Source: Mariniphaga sp.
GTDB taxonomy: Bacteria > Bacteroidota > Bacteroidia > Bacteroidales > Prolixibacteraceae
Direction: 5' to 3'
DNA: 64,000 bases
Assembly (NCBI GenBank): GCA_024636975.1
Contig: JAGXGA010000003.1
Location: 1-64,000, forward strand
Shown: piece by piece, positions 9,599 through 19,292 of the stretch
Layout: the number at the start of each line of letters is the position of its first letter
Position numbering within the stretch: position 1 is the stretch's first letter
Notes under the pieces: model-generated
Databases searched by the model: none
What the model was told of the DNA's origin: nothing
What the model saw: the letters and a program-made list of their open reading frames with translations, nothing else
Position numbers and translations under genes: made by a program

Positions 9599-11080
9599 AT
9601 GAAAAAACAGAATTATAAAAAGACCACCCGAAAAGAGTTTTTACAGCAACTGGCCCTGGGAGCAGGAGGTATTTGTTTTCCCGGGATGCTTGCCGCACAG
9701 GAATTTATAACCGGGAAAACAAATTCACCACGTAGCGTACTGATCCTTGGAGCTGGTTTGGCCGGACTGGCTGCAGCCTGGGAACTCAATAAGGCCGGTC
9801 ATAAGGTAACAGTACTGGAGGCCAGGGATCGTCCCGGCGGTCGTGTTTCCACACTTAGGGAACCTTTTGCAAAAGGCCTGTATGCTGAAGAGGGAGCTGC
9901 AGCATTTTCCGAAAACTATACCACAGCCCTTAAATACATAGAAGAACTGGGGCTGGAAAAAGTGCCCTGGACCATGCCGGAAAAGCCGGTGGTGCACCAT
10001 CTCAATGGTAAAAGGTTTGTTGTAACCCCCGGGGAACCGGTTGACTGGCCTTACGACCTGACTACTGAAGAGCGGAAATTAGGCCCCTGGGGAATTGTAA
10101 ATAAATACATCATTGAAAAGCTGCCAAAAGAAATTGCACAACCGGAAGGCTGGGCCGAATCCCCTTTAATTGAAATGGATAAAATTTCCCTGGAGCAATA
10201 TATGACTTCTATGGGAGCCAGCAGGGGAGCCATTGAAATGGTACAAAACACCCAATGGTTTGGTGCAGTTCCGGAAAAAACTTCAGGACTTTCCATGGCA
10301 GTTTCAGATTTCGGATTATTTATGGGCGCAGCACCTTTTTTACTGAAAGGCGGTAACGATAAGCTTCCTGTGGCCATGGCCGAAAAATTGAAAAAAAATA
10401 TCCGTTATGGAGTTGAGGTTAATTCTGTAAGCAGTTCAGCGGAAGGAGAAAGCGTAACCGTTAGTGAAGCCGGAAGGGTGCAGTCTTTTAAGGCAGATAA
10501 AGTAATTTGTACCTTACCTGCAAAGGTGATGTACAAAATTAAGATCCTGCCGCCGCTTCCGTCAGACAAGCAACAGGCTATAAATAATTTGCCTTACCTG
10601 GATATTACAAGAACTTACCTGCAGGTGGAAGAGCCGTTCTGGTTAAAAAAAGGAGTTTCCGGAAGTGCCAAATCCGATCTTATAACAGGAGAGGTGACGG
10701 GCCATTTGCATCCCGTGAACCCTGAAGACAACCCGGCTATTCTGGAAAGTATGGTCGGAGGGCCCAAAGCAACAGCTATGGGTAAAATGTCTGAAAAAGA
10801 ACTGCTGGATAAAACACTGGCGGATATGAAAAAAATCCACCCAAACCTGGAGGAACATTACCAGAAAGGGCTCGTGAAAGCCTGGGGCAGAGATCCTTAT
10901 GCAATGGGAGCTTTTAGTTTCCCTGCACCGGGTGATGTGGAAAAATATCTGAAAACTTTGCAAACCTCCCACGGGCGAATTCATTTTGCGGGAGAACACA
11001 CCAGCATCCTGCGCAGTACTATGGAAGGTGCTTTGCGATCGGGGGTTCGCGCTGCCAAAGAGGTTCATGAGGCAAGCTAA
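9599..11080 (+). CDS. flavin monoamine oxidase family protein
   Basis: Dinucleotide-binding motif SVLILGAGLAGLAAAWELNKAGHKVTVLEARDRPGGR and C-terminal IHFAGEHTSILRSTMEGALRSGVRAAKEV. Confidence 0.92.
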   Translation: MKKQNYKKTTRKEFLQQLALGAGGICFPGMLAAQEFITGKTNSPRSVLILGAGLAGLAAAWELNKAGHKVTVLEARDRPGGRVSTLREPFAKGLYAEEGAAAFSENYTTALKYIEELGLEKVPWTMPEKPVVHHLNGKRFVVTPGEPVDWPYDLTTEERKLGPWGIVNKYIIEKLPKEIAQPEGWAESPLIEMDKISLEQYMTSMGASRGAIEMVQNTQWFGAVPEKTSGLSMAVSDFGLFMGAAPFLLKGGNDKLPVAMAEKLKKNIRYGVEVNSVSSSAEGESVTVSEAGRVQSFKADKVICTLPAKVMYKIKILPPLPSDKQQAINNLPYLDITRTYLQVEEPFWLKKGVSGSAKSDLITGEVTGHLHPVNPEDNPAILESMVGGPKATAMGKMSEKELLDKTLADMKKIHPNLEEHYQKGLVKAWGRDPYAMGAFSFPAPGDVEKYLKTLQTSHGRIHFAGEHTSILRSTMEGALRSGVRAAKEVHEAS

Positions 11081-11115
11081 AAAAAGAAGATCAATTCTTA
11101 TAACTAAAATTAAAA

Positions 11116-12501
11116 ATGATGGAAATAAAGACTGTATTCAAAAAGTTCGCGAAGGAATTCCATGGAGAAGTTATACTCCCGGAGGATGATCAATACAATG
11201 CGTCACGGCAACTGTGGAATGGCTTGTACGATAAATACCCGGCTGCCGTTGCCCGCTGCGAAAGCCCTCATGATGTGATCGTTGCGGTGAATTTTGCGAG
11301 AGAAAATGATATTGTAATCTCTGTTAAAAGTGGCGGCCATGACTATGCCGGGAATTCAGTATGCAATGATGGCCTGGTCATAGATCTTTCTCCTATGAAC
11401 AAAATTGAGGTGGATGAGAATCAAAGAACTGCACGCGTAGAGGGAGGTGCAACGGTTGGGCAATTTGATGCAGAAGCGCAAAAATACAAACTGGCTACAA
11501 CCACCGGTACCGTGTCTTCCATTGGAATAGGTGGTCTGGCATTAGGGGGAGGATCGGGATACCTTTCACGCATGTTTGGAATGACCCTCGATAATGTTCT
11601 TTCTGTGGATATTGTCACTGCCGACGGTAATTTTGTGACGGCAAATGAAAAGGAAAATGAAGACCTTTTCTGGGCTGTCCGAGGGGGTGGCGGGAATTTT
11701 GGAATTGTTACCTCTTTCAAATTTCAATTGCATGAAGTAGGCCCGGAAGTGCTATCCTTTCAGGCTTATTTCACTTTTGAAGACAGCAGGCAGCTACTTC
11801 GGTTTTACAGGGAATTTATGAAGAAAGCACCGGATGAACTCTATTGTTATGTTTTTTTCCTGAATGTTCCTCCCGTTGAGCCTTTTCCTGCAGAACATCA
11901 CGGGAAAACAACCTGCGCTTTCATAGCCTGTCATACCGGAGATCCTGAAAAAGGAAGGGCCGAACTGCAGCCTTTGAAAGAGTTTGGAAATCCTTTTCTT
12001 AGTTTCCTTCAACCGATGGAATATACCGCCATACAAAAATCATTTGATGCGGGAATGCCAAAAGGACTAAGGTGGTTTACAAAGGCACACTATCTGGATA
12101 AGTTAAGTGACACTGCAATTGAAACTCTGATTGAATATACCAAACAGCTGCCCGGGGCTTTTACTGTTGCATACCTCGAACCTATGGGTGGTGAAGTAAA
12201 CAGGATAGATCCCGCAGCCACCGCATTTCCTCATAGGAAAACTGCATATTCAGTGCATATCTTTCCCGGTTGGGATGACCCCTCAAAGGATGGAGAAAAC
12301 ATAAAATGGGCTAAGGAATTTTACCAGGCTATGCATAAAGAAGCGGCAGGTGGAGTGTATGTCAACCTGTTAAGCCACGATGAAAAAGAGCGGGTAAAAG
12401 CTGCTTATGGTGAGAATTATGACAGATTGGCTGAGGTTAAAAAGAAATGGGATCCCGGTAATTTCTTCCGAATGAATCATAATATTAGTCCAAAAGGATA
12501 A
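11116..12501 (+). CDS. FAD-binding oxidoreductase, BBE (berberine bridge) type
   Basis: VKSGGHDYAGNSVCNDGLVIDLSPMN, GIGGLALGGGSGYLSRMFG and C-terminal KKKWDPGNFFRMNHNISP. Confidence 0.92.
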   Translation: MMEIKTVFKKFAKEFHGEVILPEDDQYNASRQLWNGLYDKYPAAVARCESPHDVIVAVNFARENDIVISVKSGGHDYAGNSVCNDGLVIDLSPMNKIEVDENQRTARVEGGATVGQFDAEAQKYKLATTTGTVSSIGIGGLALGGGSGYLSRMFGMTLDNVLSVDIVTADGNFVTANEKENEDLFWAVRGGGGNFGIVTSFKFQLHEVGPEVLSFQAYFTFEDSRQLLRFYREFMKKAPDELYCYVFFLNVPPVEPFPAEHHGKTTCAFIACHTGDPEKGRAELQPLKEFGNPFLSFLQPMEYTAIQKSFDAGMPKGLRWFTKAHYLDKLSDTAIETLIEYTKQLPGAFTVAYLEPMGGEVNRIDPAATAFPHRKTAYSVHIFPGWDDPSKDGENIKWAKEFYQAMHKEAAGGVYVNLLSHDEKERVKAAYGENYDRLAEVKKKWDPGNFFRMNHNISPKG

Positions 12502-12594
12502 CTATTCATCTTCCGGTAACCCTCAGGTACAGTTGTTTGAATTAAGCCTAATGCAGCACCTTTAAAAATGCTGTTTTAGGCACTTCTTAATTTT

Positions 12595-12620
12595 GGAGCA
12601 AAACATATGCTCTTTTTTTT
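12595..12620 (+). terminator. intrinsic terminator after the oxidase cluster
   Basis: GAGCA-AAACATA-TGCTC followed by eight T. Confidence 0.65.
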
Positions 12621-12640
12621 AGATTGCTTTAAAGAACGAT

Positions 12641-12703
12641 TGCCGCCACCAGATAAAAGACGGTACAGGCATTGCTGTTAGAGGCGCCGGAGAAATAAAG
12701 TAA
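12641..12703 (+). pseudogene. remnant of the 3' end of a GlcD/GlpC-type oxidase gene
   Basis: Reads CRHQIKDGTG-IAVRGAGEIK*; compare the 2773-5691 gene end CRHQIKDGTGKKAQHPVEVLFEALEK*. The first 31 nt match 29/31. Confidence 0.7.
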
Positions 12704-13262
12704 ACATTTCAGCATCGAATCTGAAACTTCAGATTAAAAGATTAGTACAATTAAATCAAAAATCAGAAATCGGCTATGACTGAGAACTGCCATGGATTGT
12801 ATATCCAAAGAAGTATATTTATGCTCCCCTCTCAAGGAAGTATCTTCAGTATTTGCAATTGCAGTGTTGTTATACAATCAATAGTGATTTGTCACAGCGC
12901 AATAGTGATTTATAAAAAGTAACTACCCGGGAGAACATCCGGATTTTTTAAAAGCTTACTCCGCGAAGCAAATCAGCGGTATGGAAACCGCTGCACCCGT
13001 ACCCTCCTATGCAACATGTGCATGATCTACTTCAATTTCAAAGTTTCACAGTTTGACAATTTTACAATTTCACTATTTGACAATCATCTTCAATCATACC
13101 CATTCATATATGTCTGCGTCAAATCCACTCTTCACCAAATCTCAACTTAATCCCGACTTAATCTCCACCCAATCGCTCTCCTCCCTTAAACATTTCCTGC
13201 CTTTTGCTAAACATTTCCCAACTCACGGGGTTGTATACTTATTAACCCATAAAAGTCACAGT

Positions 13263-14084
13263 ATGAAAAAATTTTTACTTTTAATTATTTTAGTAGCAGG
13301 TGGTTTATTAGCCATCAATGCGCAAACGGCCGATACCCTGGTTACGTTTGAAACAGCAGCCGACACAACCGGATGGTTGGTCTTTGCCAACGGCGCCGAG
13401 CCGGCCGCTGATGATGTTGCAATGGTTGAAAATCCGGATAAGTTGGGAATTAACCCTACCGACAGCGTTCTTATGTTCAACGTAAATGATGATGCCGACC
13501 AATGGGCAGGAATAGTGCTTCATGATGTATTTGTTGGCGACAATGCCATAGCCATTACCGAAGAACAACACATCTTTACAATGATGGTGTACCGTTCTAC
13601 AATTGGCAGGGTGGGCCTCAAACTGGAACGCGAAGTAACAGATAACAGCGTTGCCGAAGTGCTTGTGGAAAACACGTTTGTCAACATGTGGGAGGCTATC
13701 ACCTTTGACTTTTCAGAATTTATTGGCAAAACGTATCAATCGCTGGTTCTGTTTCCTGATTTTCCGGCGGAAGCACGGACAGAAGGAACGGCTGTTTTAC
13801 TCGACAACATCGTTTTTGGGGAAGGCGAAGCTACATCAGCTTCCCTGCTTGAAAAGATGGCATTAAAGGTTTATCCCAATCCGGCTCATGACCGGTTGTA
13901 TGTTCAGCATCCGGACATGACAGGCTATACAATCAGCAATAGCCTGGGACAGGCAATTGAACGGGAAGTCTTTGGGGCAACTCATCAAAAAACGATTGAG
14001 CTAAACAACCTTAGGACAGGAATTCATTTTATTACTGTACAGTCGAATGACGGAATACAAACTACCCGGTTTATCAAAAAATAA
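13263..14084 (+). CDS. secreted protein with T9SS-type C-terminal sorting domain
   Basis: Signal peptide MKKFLLLIILVAGGLLAINAQ and C-terminus LKVYPNPAHDRLYVQ...TIELNNLRTGIHFITVQSNDGIQTTRFIKK. Start moved in from the ORF start at 13053. Confidence 0.75.
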   Translation: MKKFLLLIILVAGGLLAINAQTADTLVTFETAADTTGWLVFANGAEPAADDVAMVENPDKLGINPTDSVLMFNVNDDADQWAGIVLHDVFVGDNAIAITEEQHIFTMMVYRSTIGRVGLKLEREVTDNSVAEVLVENTFVNMWEAITFDFSEFIGKTYQSLVLFPDFPAEARTEGTAVLLDNIVFGEGEATSASLLEKMALKVYPNPAHDRLYVQHPDMTGYTISNSLGQAIEREVFGATHQKTIELNNLRTGIHFITVQSNDGIQTTRFIKK

Positions 14085-14114
14085 CCGGATAGGCTTGTAT
14101 TAGTTATAAACAGC

Positions 14115-14150
14115 AAAAGCTGTCTGCACAAAATGCAGGCAGCTTTTTTT
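14115..14150 (+). terminator. intrinsic terminator
   Basis: AAAGCTGTCTGCA-CAAAA-TGCAGGCAGCTTTTTTT hairpin just after the T9SS protein gene. Confidence 0.7.
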
Positions 14151-14359
14151 ATAGGATTCCATCCTTACTGCACCTTCAAAACACGGTTGCAACTAATTCG
14201 CAAAAAGTTCATAAGACCCGGATGGAATCCATTTCCTAAAACCCCTTCTACAGGAGTAAGGATTCCATCCGATTTTGCAGCAAGGTATACGAATGGAATC
14301 CCCTTCGCTTTTGTGTAGTCCGGTTTTATTTCATACATTTCCGGCAATAATCATCAGCA

Positions 14360-16084
14360 ATGAATTTAACGAAAGTATACATAATAGGGGCACTGCTTTT
14401 CATAATTATTTTTCCGGCTGGCCTGCATGCACAAAAATACGTGCATGTGTGGAGCGATGAATTCAATGAACCGGGGCTGCCCGACAGCACCAAATGGGGT
14501 TATGAAGTGGGATACAAGCGGAACAACGAGCTTCAGTATTACACAAAAGAGCGGATGAAAAATGCACGCATCGAAGATTCAGTGCTGATAATTGAGGCCC
14601 ATAAGGAATCGTACCAGGGAGCAGGCTACACCTCAGCCAGCCTTATATCAAAAGGGGTTGGCGACTGGCGTTATGGCAAGGTAGAGGTAAGCGTAAAGGT
14701 TCCCACGGGTAAAGGAACGTGGCCTGCCGTATGGATGATGCCTACTTACAGCGAATATGGCGGCTGGCCCCGCAGCGGCGAGATCGACATTATGGAGTAC
14801 GTTGGTTATGACCCGCACAAACTTCACCATACGGTTCACTTTGAAGGAACAGACGGCTCGGGACATAAATCAAGCGGCACTTCCTATACATTTGCACAGC
14901 CTTACAACCAGTTCGTTAAGTTTACCCTTATCTGGACTCCTGAAAAAATTGAATGGTATGCGAACGATGTATGGAAACACACCTATTTCAAAAATTCCGA
15001 TGATTACCGTCGCTGGCCGTTTAACAAGGAATTTTATCTGATTCTCAACCTTGCCTATGGCGGTAGCTGGGGAGCACAACAGGGCATCGACGATACAAAG
15101 CTTCCCCATAAATTCATGATCGATTACGTGCGGGTTTACCAGTTGCAGGAGAGCGAAGGTCCCTTCTCCCTTACCGTGGAAGCGGTGGGGGGAGGTACTG
15201 TGCAGGTCGACCCGGTTATGGATGCTTACCCCGAAGGAACGGAAGTCACCCTGACAGCCATTCCCGATGAAGACTATTCATTTGCTGCATGGAAACATTT
15301 CAGCCGTGCCAATCCGTTTACAATCACGGTAAACAAAGACACTAAAATCGTTCCTGAATTTATTAACGAACTGGAGCTGATTGTAAACGGTACCTTTAAC
15401 GTCAGCCATACCCCGTGGGAATTCTATGTGAGCAACAACCAGACAGCGGCCTACCAGGCAACAGTAGTTGACAGTATTTTCACTGTCAATATCACGCGGT
15501 CGCCGGGAGTCGACTGGCAGGTGGGATTTCAGCAGCAGGGCTTTCCTGTGCGTAAAGGGGAATACAAACTGACATTTGATGCCTGGGCCGACCAGCAGAA
15601 CCAGTTGCTCATAACGGTTTCAAAAAACTACCCCGACTGGGGTGAACTGGTAGGTAAGAGAATACCCATTACCGCCAGTAGGGCAAATTATGAAGTTCTG
15701 CTAAATGTTCCCCGCGACGACGAAAATGTCAGGCTCTATTTTGGCCTCGGAAATTTTACCGGTAAATTTAATATCGACAACATCAGCCTCTCACGCATCG
15801 ATGGTGTTACTGCAGCAGAAAGGACTGTTACCCGGGAGCAATCTGAAATTTCGGTATTCCCTAATCCGGCAGTTAGCACATTTGCCTTACGCATCCCTGA
15901 GAAGTATCTGAAAGATAAACCTGTGGCTGTATTCTATACTCTTGAAGGAAAAAAAGTTATGGAAAGAAGGCTGCCAGATGCTTTGACCGTATTCAACAAA
16001 GAGACACTCAGGCCGGGAATATACATTATTAGGATCCAGGTTGCAGAAGAAAGTCATCACCTGAGACTGGTAATAGGGAAGTGA
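14360..16084 (+). CDS. glycoside hydrolase family 16 protein (laminarinase-like) with carbohydrate-binding and T9SS C-terminal regions
   Basis: GH16 active-site motif SGEIDIMEYVG, WPAVWMMPTYSEYGGWPRSGEIDIME, and C-terminal SVFPNPAVSTFALRI...LRPGIYIIRIQ. Confidence 0.92.
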   Translation: MNLTKVYIIGALLFIIIFPAGLHAQKYVHVWSDEFNEPGLPDSTKWGYEVGYKRNNELQYYTKERMKNARIEDSVLIIEAHKESYQGAGYTSASLISKGVGDWRYGKVEVSVKVPTGKGTWPAVWMMPTYSEYGGWPRSGEIDIMEYVGYDPHKLHHTVHFEGTDGSGHKSSGTSYTFAQPYNQFVKFTLIWTPEKIEWYANDVWKHTYFKNSDDYRRWPFNKEFYLILNLAYGGSWGAQQGIDDTKLPHKFMIDYVRVYQLQESEGPFSLTVEAVGGGTVQVDPVMDAYPEGTEVTLTAIPDEDYSFAAWKHFSRANPFTITVNKDTKIVPEFINELELIVNGTFNVSHTPWEFYVSNNQTAAYQATVVDSIFTVNITRSPGVDWQVGFQQQGFPVRKGEYKLTFDAWADQQNQLLITVSKNYPDWGELVGKRIPITASRANYEVLLNVPRDDENVRLYFGLGNFTGKFNIDNISLSRIDGVTAAERTVTREQSEISVFPNPAVSTFALRIPEKYLKDKPVAVFYTLEGKKVMERRLPDALTVFNKETLRPGIYIIRIQVAEESHHLRLVIGK

Positions 16085-16621
16085 AGAGAGTAAACATTGA
16101 ACAGTGAACAGTCAAATTGCATTAGCAATATTATATAATAAATAACATAAGAAAATTTGCAGTTATATTGACTGGAGAGACATTCCAGAGAGCTATCTCT
16201 CTGCACCGGTCATCTTCCTACCAAAGATTCCGGAGGAATCAAATGTTTATAGCATTGCAGCCCCAATCAACCACCTCGCGGCGCACCTGCCGGCCTGGGC
16301 TTGAAAATCATACTTTCCATGCGCCGCCAGGAAGATTCAATATTTTTAGTTATATGATAGTAAAAAGTTGGTAGCAGCCTGCCTGCCTCAGTAGTCAATC
16401 GGAAGCAAAAGGATGGCATCCCTTATATGTTCATTGCTGGAATGCCAGAATAAAGTGAAGGGATGCTATCCGAAAAAGGCAGTAGCCATAAAACCTGGAG
16501 ATAACGACTTCAGGGGCATACACTCCGCAATATTATCAGCATGCTGAATCATTCAAAGTCTCCGAAGGTTCAACGCACCTTAACTATTTGAGTCAAATTT
16601 ACTTATAACCGCCCGGTTATA

Positions 16622-17686
16622 CTAATCCATCACTCCATTCAATAGGCCGTAAAAGGCAGGTTTCCGCTGCAGGTTATCATCATAAATGGCAGGCCAATCA
16701 TTTAGCTTAAAAAACGGACGTATCCATGTAGTGCGATCATTGAATCCCCATAATGTTATTCCGTATTGCTGATCTTTTGGCACAATTCCACGATACATGT
16801 CAGCAATGTTCATATACTTTTCACCCTGTTCCTGCGCCATTTCACTGGTAAGTTCATTATATATCTGCTCCCCTTCTCCCTGCCGGTCGTTGTGCCGGTT
16901 AAAAATAATATCAACTTCCGAAAGGTGTACCTGCAATCCGGTTTCAGCAGCTTTTCGCAGCGAATATGCAATGATTTCATTTGGAATGTCCATACGGGTA
17001 TGCATTTGCAGACCTATTCCGGATATCGGCACTCCCCTGCTTTTTAGCCTGTTAATCAAATCGATGGTGGCATTCATCTTCACAGTATCGCGTTCAATGT
17101 TATAATCGTTTAAAAATAGAATGGCATTGGGGTCGGCTTCATGTGCGGCAATAAATGCCTGATCAATGTACGATTCCCCCAGCATGTTGTACCAGAATGT
17201 CTGCCGCAGAGTGCCAGCACTGTCGGTTACCGCCTCATTGACTACATCCCAGCCATCAACTACCCCTTTGTAGCGTGAAACATAGGCAGTAACATACTCC
17301 TCAAGAAATGTGGACAGTGAAACACTGTCGTGTCCGGCCTCAGTAAGCCATCTGGGAGTGGAGGAATGCCATACAAGTGCATGTCCAAACAGGCGCATAT
17401 CGTTACGGGCACAAAAGGCAACAATGGAATCAACTACTTCCCATCGAAATTCATTGGACCTGGGCATTACGCTATACATTTTCATATCGTTTTCAGGCGT
17501 AATGCTGTTAAATTCTTTCAAGATGATCGCACGGATGGAATCATCGGTATTGAGTTGACTGTAGCTGGCAGCAGTGCCAATAGGGAAAGAGGCTGCATTT
17601 CTCAGGGTAACCCTGTCTCCCCGCAATATATCGGAAGCACAGGAACTGAGAAATAGGAGAACAATAAGAGCAACCAGGTTTTTCAT
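16622..17686 (-). CDS. glycoside hydrolase family 10 endo-1,4-beta-xylanase, lipoprotein
   Basis: FLSSCASD lipobox, NDMKMYSVMP, GHALVWHS, WDVVNEAV (acid/base) and VHLSEVDI (nucleophile) motifs. Confidence 0.92.
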   Translation of the reverse strand: MKNLVALIVLLFLSSCASDILRGDRVTLRNAASFPIGTAASYSQLNTDDSIRAIILKEFNSITPENDMKMYSVMPRSNEFRWEVVDSIVAFCARNDMRLFGHALVWHSSTPRWLTEAGHDSVSLSTFLEEYVTAYVSRYKGVVDGWDVVNEAVTDSAGTLRQTFWYNMLGESYIDQAFIAAHEADPNAILFLNDYNIERDTVKMNATIDLINRLKSRGVPISGIGLQMHTRMDIPNEIIAYSLRKAAETGLQVHLSEVDIIFNRHNDRQGEGEQIYNELTSEMAQEQGEKYMNIADMYRGIVPKDQQYGITLWGFNDRTTWIRPFFKLNDWPAIYDDNLQRKPAFYGLLNGVMD

Positions 17687-17852
17687 AATCTGTTACATTT
17701 GGATATATGATAAAGATAACTAATTTAAAGATGCTTCAAAAGCATTTAATTTTTTAGGATCCCCCTTATATTATGATTATTCCCATAAATCAAAACCTGC
17801 TATCAGAATTCAATTTGCTTATCTTCCTTTAAAAATATTAATGCCAGTTGTG

Positions 17853-17860
17853 TATATTTG
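17853..17860 (+). promoter_or_regulatory. Bacteroidota-type -7 box (TATATTTG) upstream of the SusD remnant
   Basis: Exact match to TAnnTTTG; no convincing -33 element seen. Confidence 0.3.
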
Positions 17861-17923
17861 TCAGTGGGTAGAAAGGACCAGCTAAGCATCTATGAATAAA
17901 GACGAAAGAGAAAATGCATTTTA

Positions 17924-18973
17924 TTGGAAAAGTCCGATGATCTTAATTATTCGGTATCACCCATGGTTATGAACCAAAAAGAAGCAGCCGACTGGATTAT
18001 TCAGGAAGTAGAAGCCATTTTATCAAATTTAAGTACAAAAGACCAGGTAGGCTCTGAACGGGTAACCCAGGGTGCAGCGCAGGCGTTACTTGCAAAGATT
18101 TATCTGAATTATGAGGTATACGGAGGTGAATCCCGTTGGGTTGAGGCCATAACTTACAGCGATCAACGAATTATATGAAGTAGCCGTTGACTATTGGGCA
18201 ATGTTTCAGGCGAATGTGGCCGAACATCCTGAATTTATTTTGCGCGTACCAATGGACGGCAATTTTGATATGGGAAGCGGCAGTGTATGGGTTAGTTTTA
18301 CATTACACTACAACCAACTGTTTGGAAATTATACAAGTACATGGAATGGCCCTTCAACTACATCAACATTCTTTAATACATGGGATATGGAAAATGATGC
18401 CCGATTTTATGACGACCGGATCATGCCTCTAACAGGATTAAATCAAGGCTTCCTGTATGATCAGCAGTTCGGTGTTGATGGAGTTGCACTAACACAGCGA
18501 AATGGAGAACCTCTGGTCTTTGTACCTGAAATCGATCTGGAAAGTTCTCCTGAAAATGCCGGAATCAGGGTTATTAAATTTGCTCCAAATCCTTATACAG
18601 AAAGGCAATTCTCCTCACCTAACGATGTACCAATTCTACGTATATCAGATATTTATCTGGTGCGTGCAGAAGCCAGATTCCGCAATGGCAATGAAAACGG
18701 AGCCCTGGAAGATATCTACTACCTGCGCTCTAAAAGAAACGCTGAAGGCGAAACTTTACCTGCTCTTACATCACTTACTTTGGATGACATACTAAATGAA
18801 CGTGGTTTTGAGCTATACTGGGAAGGTCACCGGCGTCAGGATTTGATCCGGTTTGGGCAGTTTAACAGTGCCTACCAGGAAAGCCGGTTACCGATGAAAC
18901 AAAAACGTTATATCCATTGCCTACTTCTGCAGTGGATGTCAACGAAAATCTGACACAAAATCCTGGTTATTGA
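17924..18973 (+). pseudogene. SusD/RagB-like outer membrane protein, 5'-truncated and frameshifted twice
   Basis: Frame 1: LEKSDDLNYSVSPMV...GAAQALLAKIYLNYEVYGG...WVEAITYSD. Frame 2 from ~18165: NELYEVAVDYWAMFQAN...SDIYLVRAEARFRNG...RGFELYWEGHRRQDLIRFGQF. Frame 3 from ~18882: KPVTDETKTLYPLPTSAVDVNENLTQNPGY*. Confidence 0.88.
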
Positions 18974-19034
18974 AATATTCTTCAATATAAACGCTGTTGT
19001 GAGACCTGGTTTTATTTATGGATCAGGGTAAGAA

Positions 19035-19074
19035 AAAAAATAACCGTTGCCGGAAACTGGCAACGGTTATTTTT
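19035..19074 (+). terminator. intrinsic terminator
   Basis: AAAAATAACCGTTGCC-GGAAACT-GGCAACGGTTATTTTT hairpin. Confidence 0.75.
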
Positions 19075-19234
19075 AGCATCCATGTTTATTATTTTACCCA
19101 TTCTAAAAATTAACACAAAATTATAAGAAAAGAATCGACGGTTACTTTCTATGATTCAACCCATTAACAATCTTAGTAAAATTAAGAATTGAAAAATCAT
19201 CCAAACAAAAAGCACTTAATATCGGCGACTGGTA

Positions 19235-19242
19235 TATATTTG
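19235..19242 (+). promoter_or_regulatory. Bacteroidota-type -7 box upstream of the epimerase/sulfatase pair
   Basis: TATATTTG (TAnnTTTG) about 50 bp upstream of the ATG at 19293. Confidence 0.4.
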
Positions 19243-19292
19243 AACTTGTTTAGAGTAATTTAATATCATATAATCTAAAAATAGAACAACAA

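Noticed and set aside
14165-14347. 60-aa minus-strand ORF upstream of GH16
   Set aside because: Its sequence is largely generated by the GGATnnnATCC repeats; no evidence of translation.
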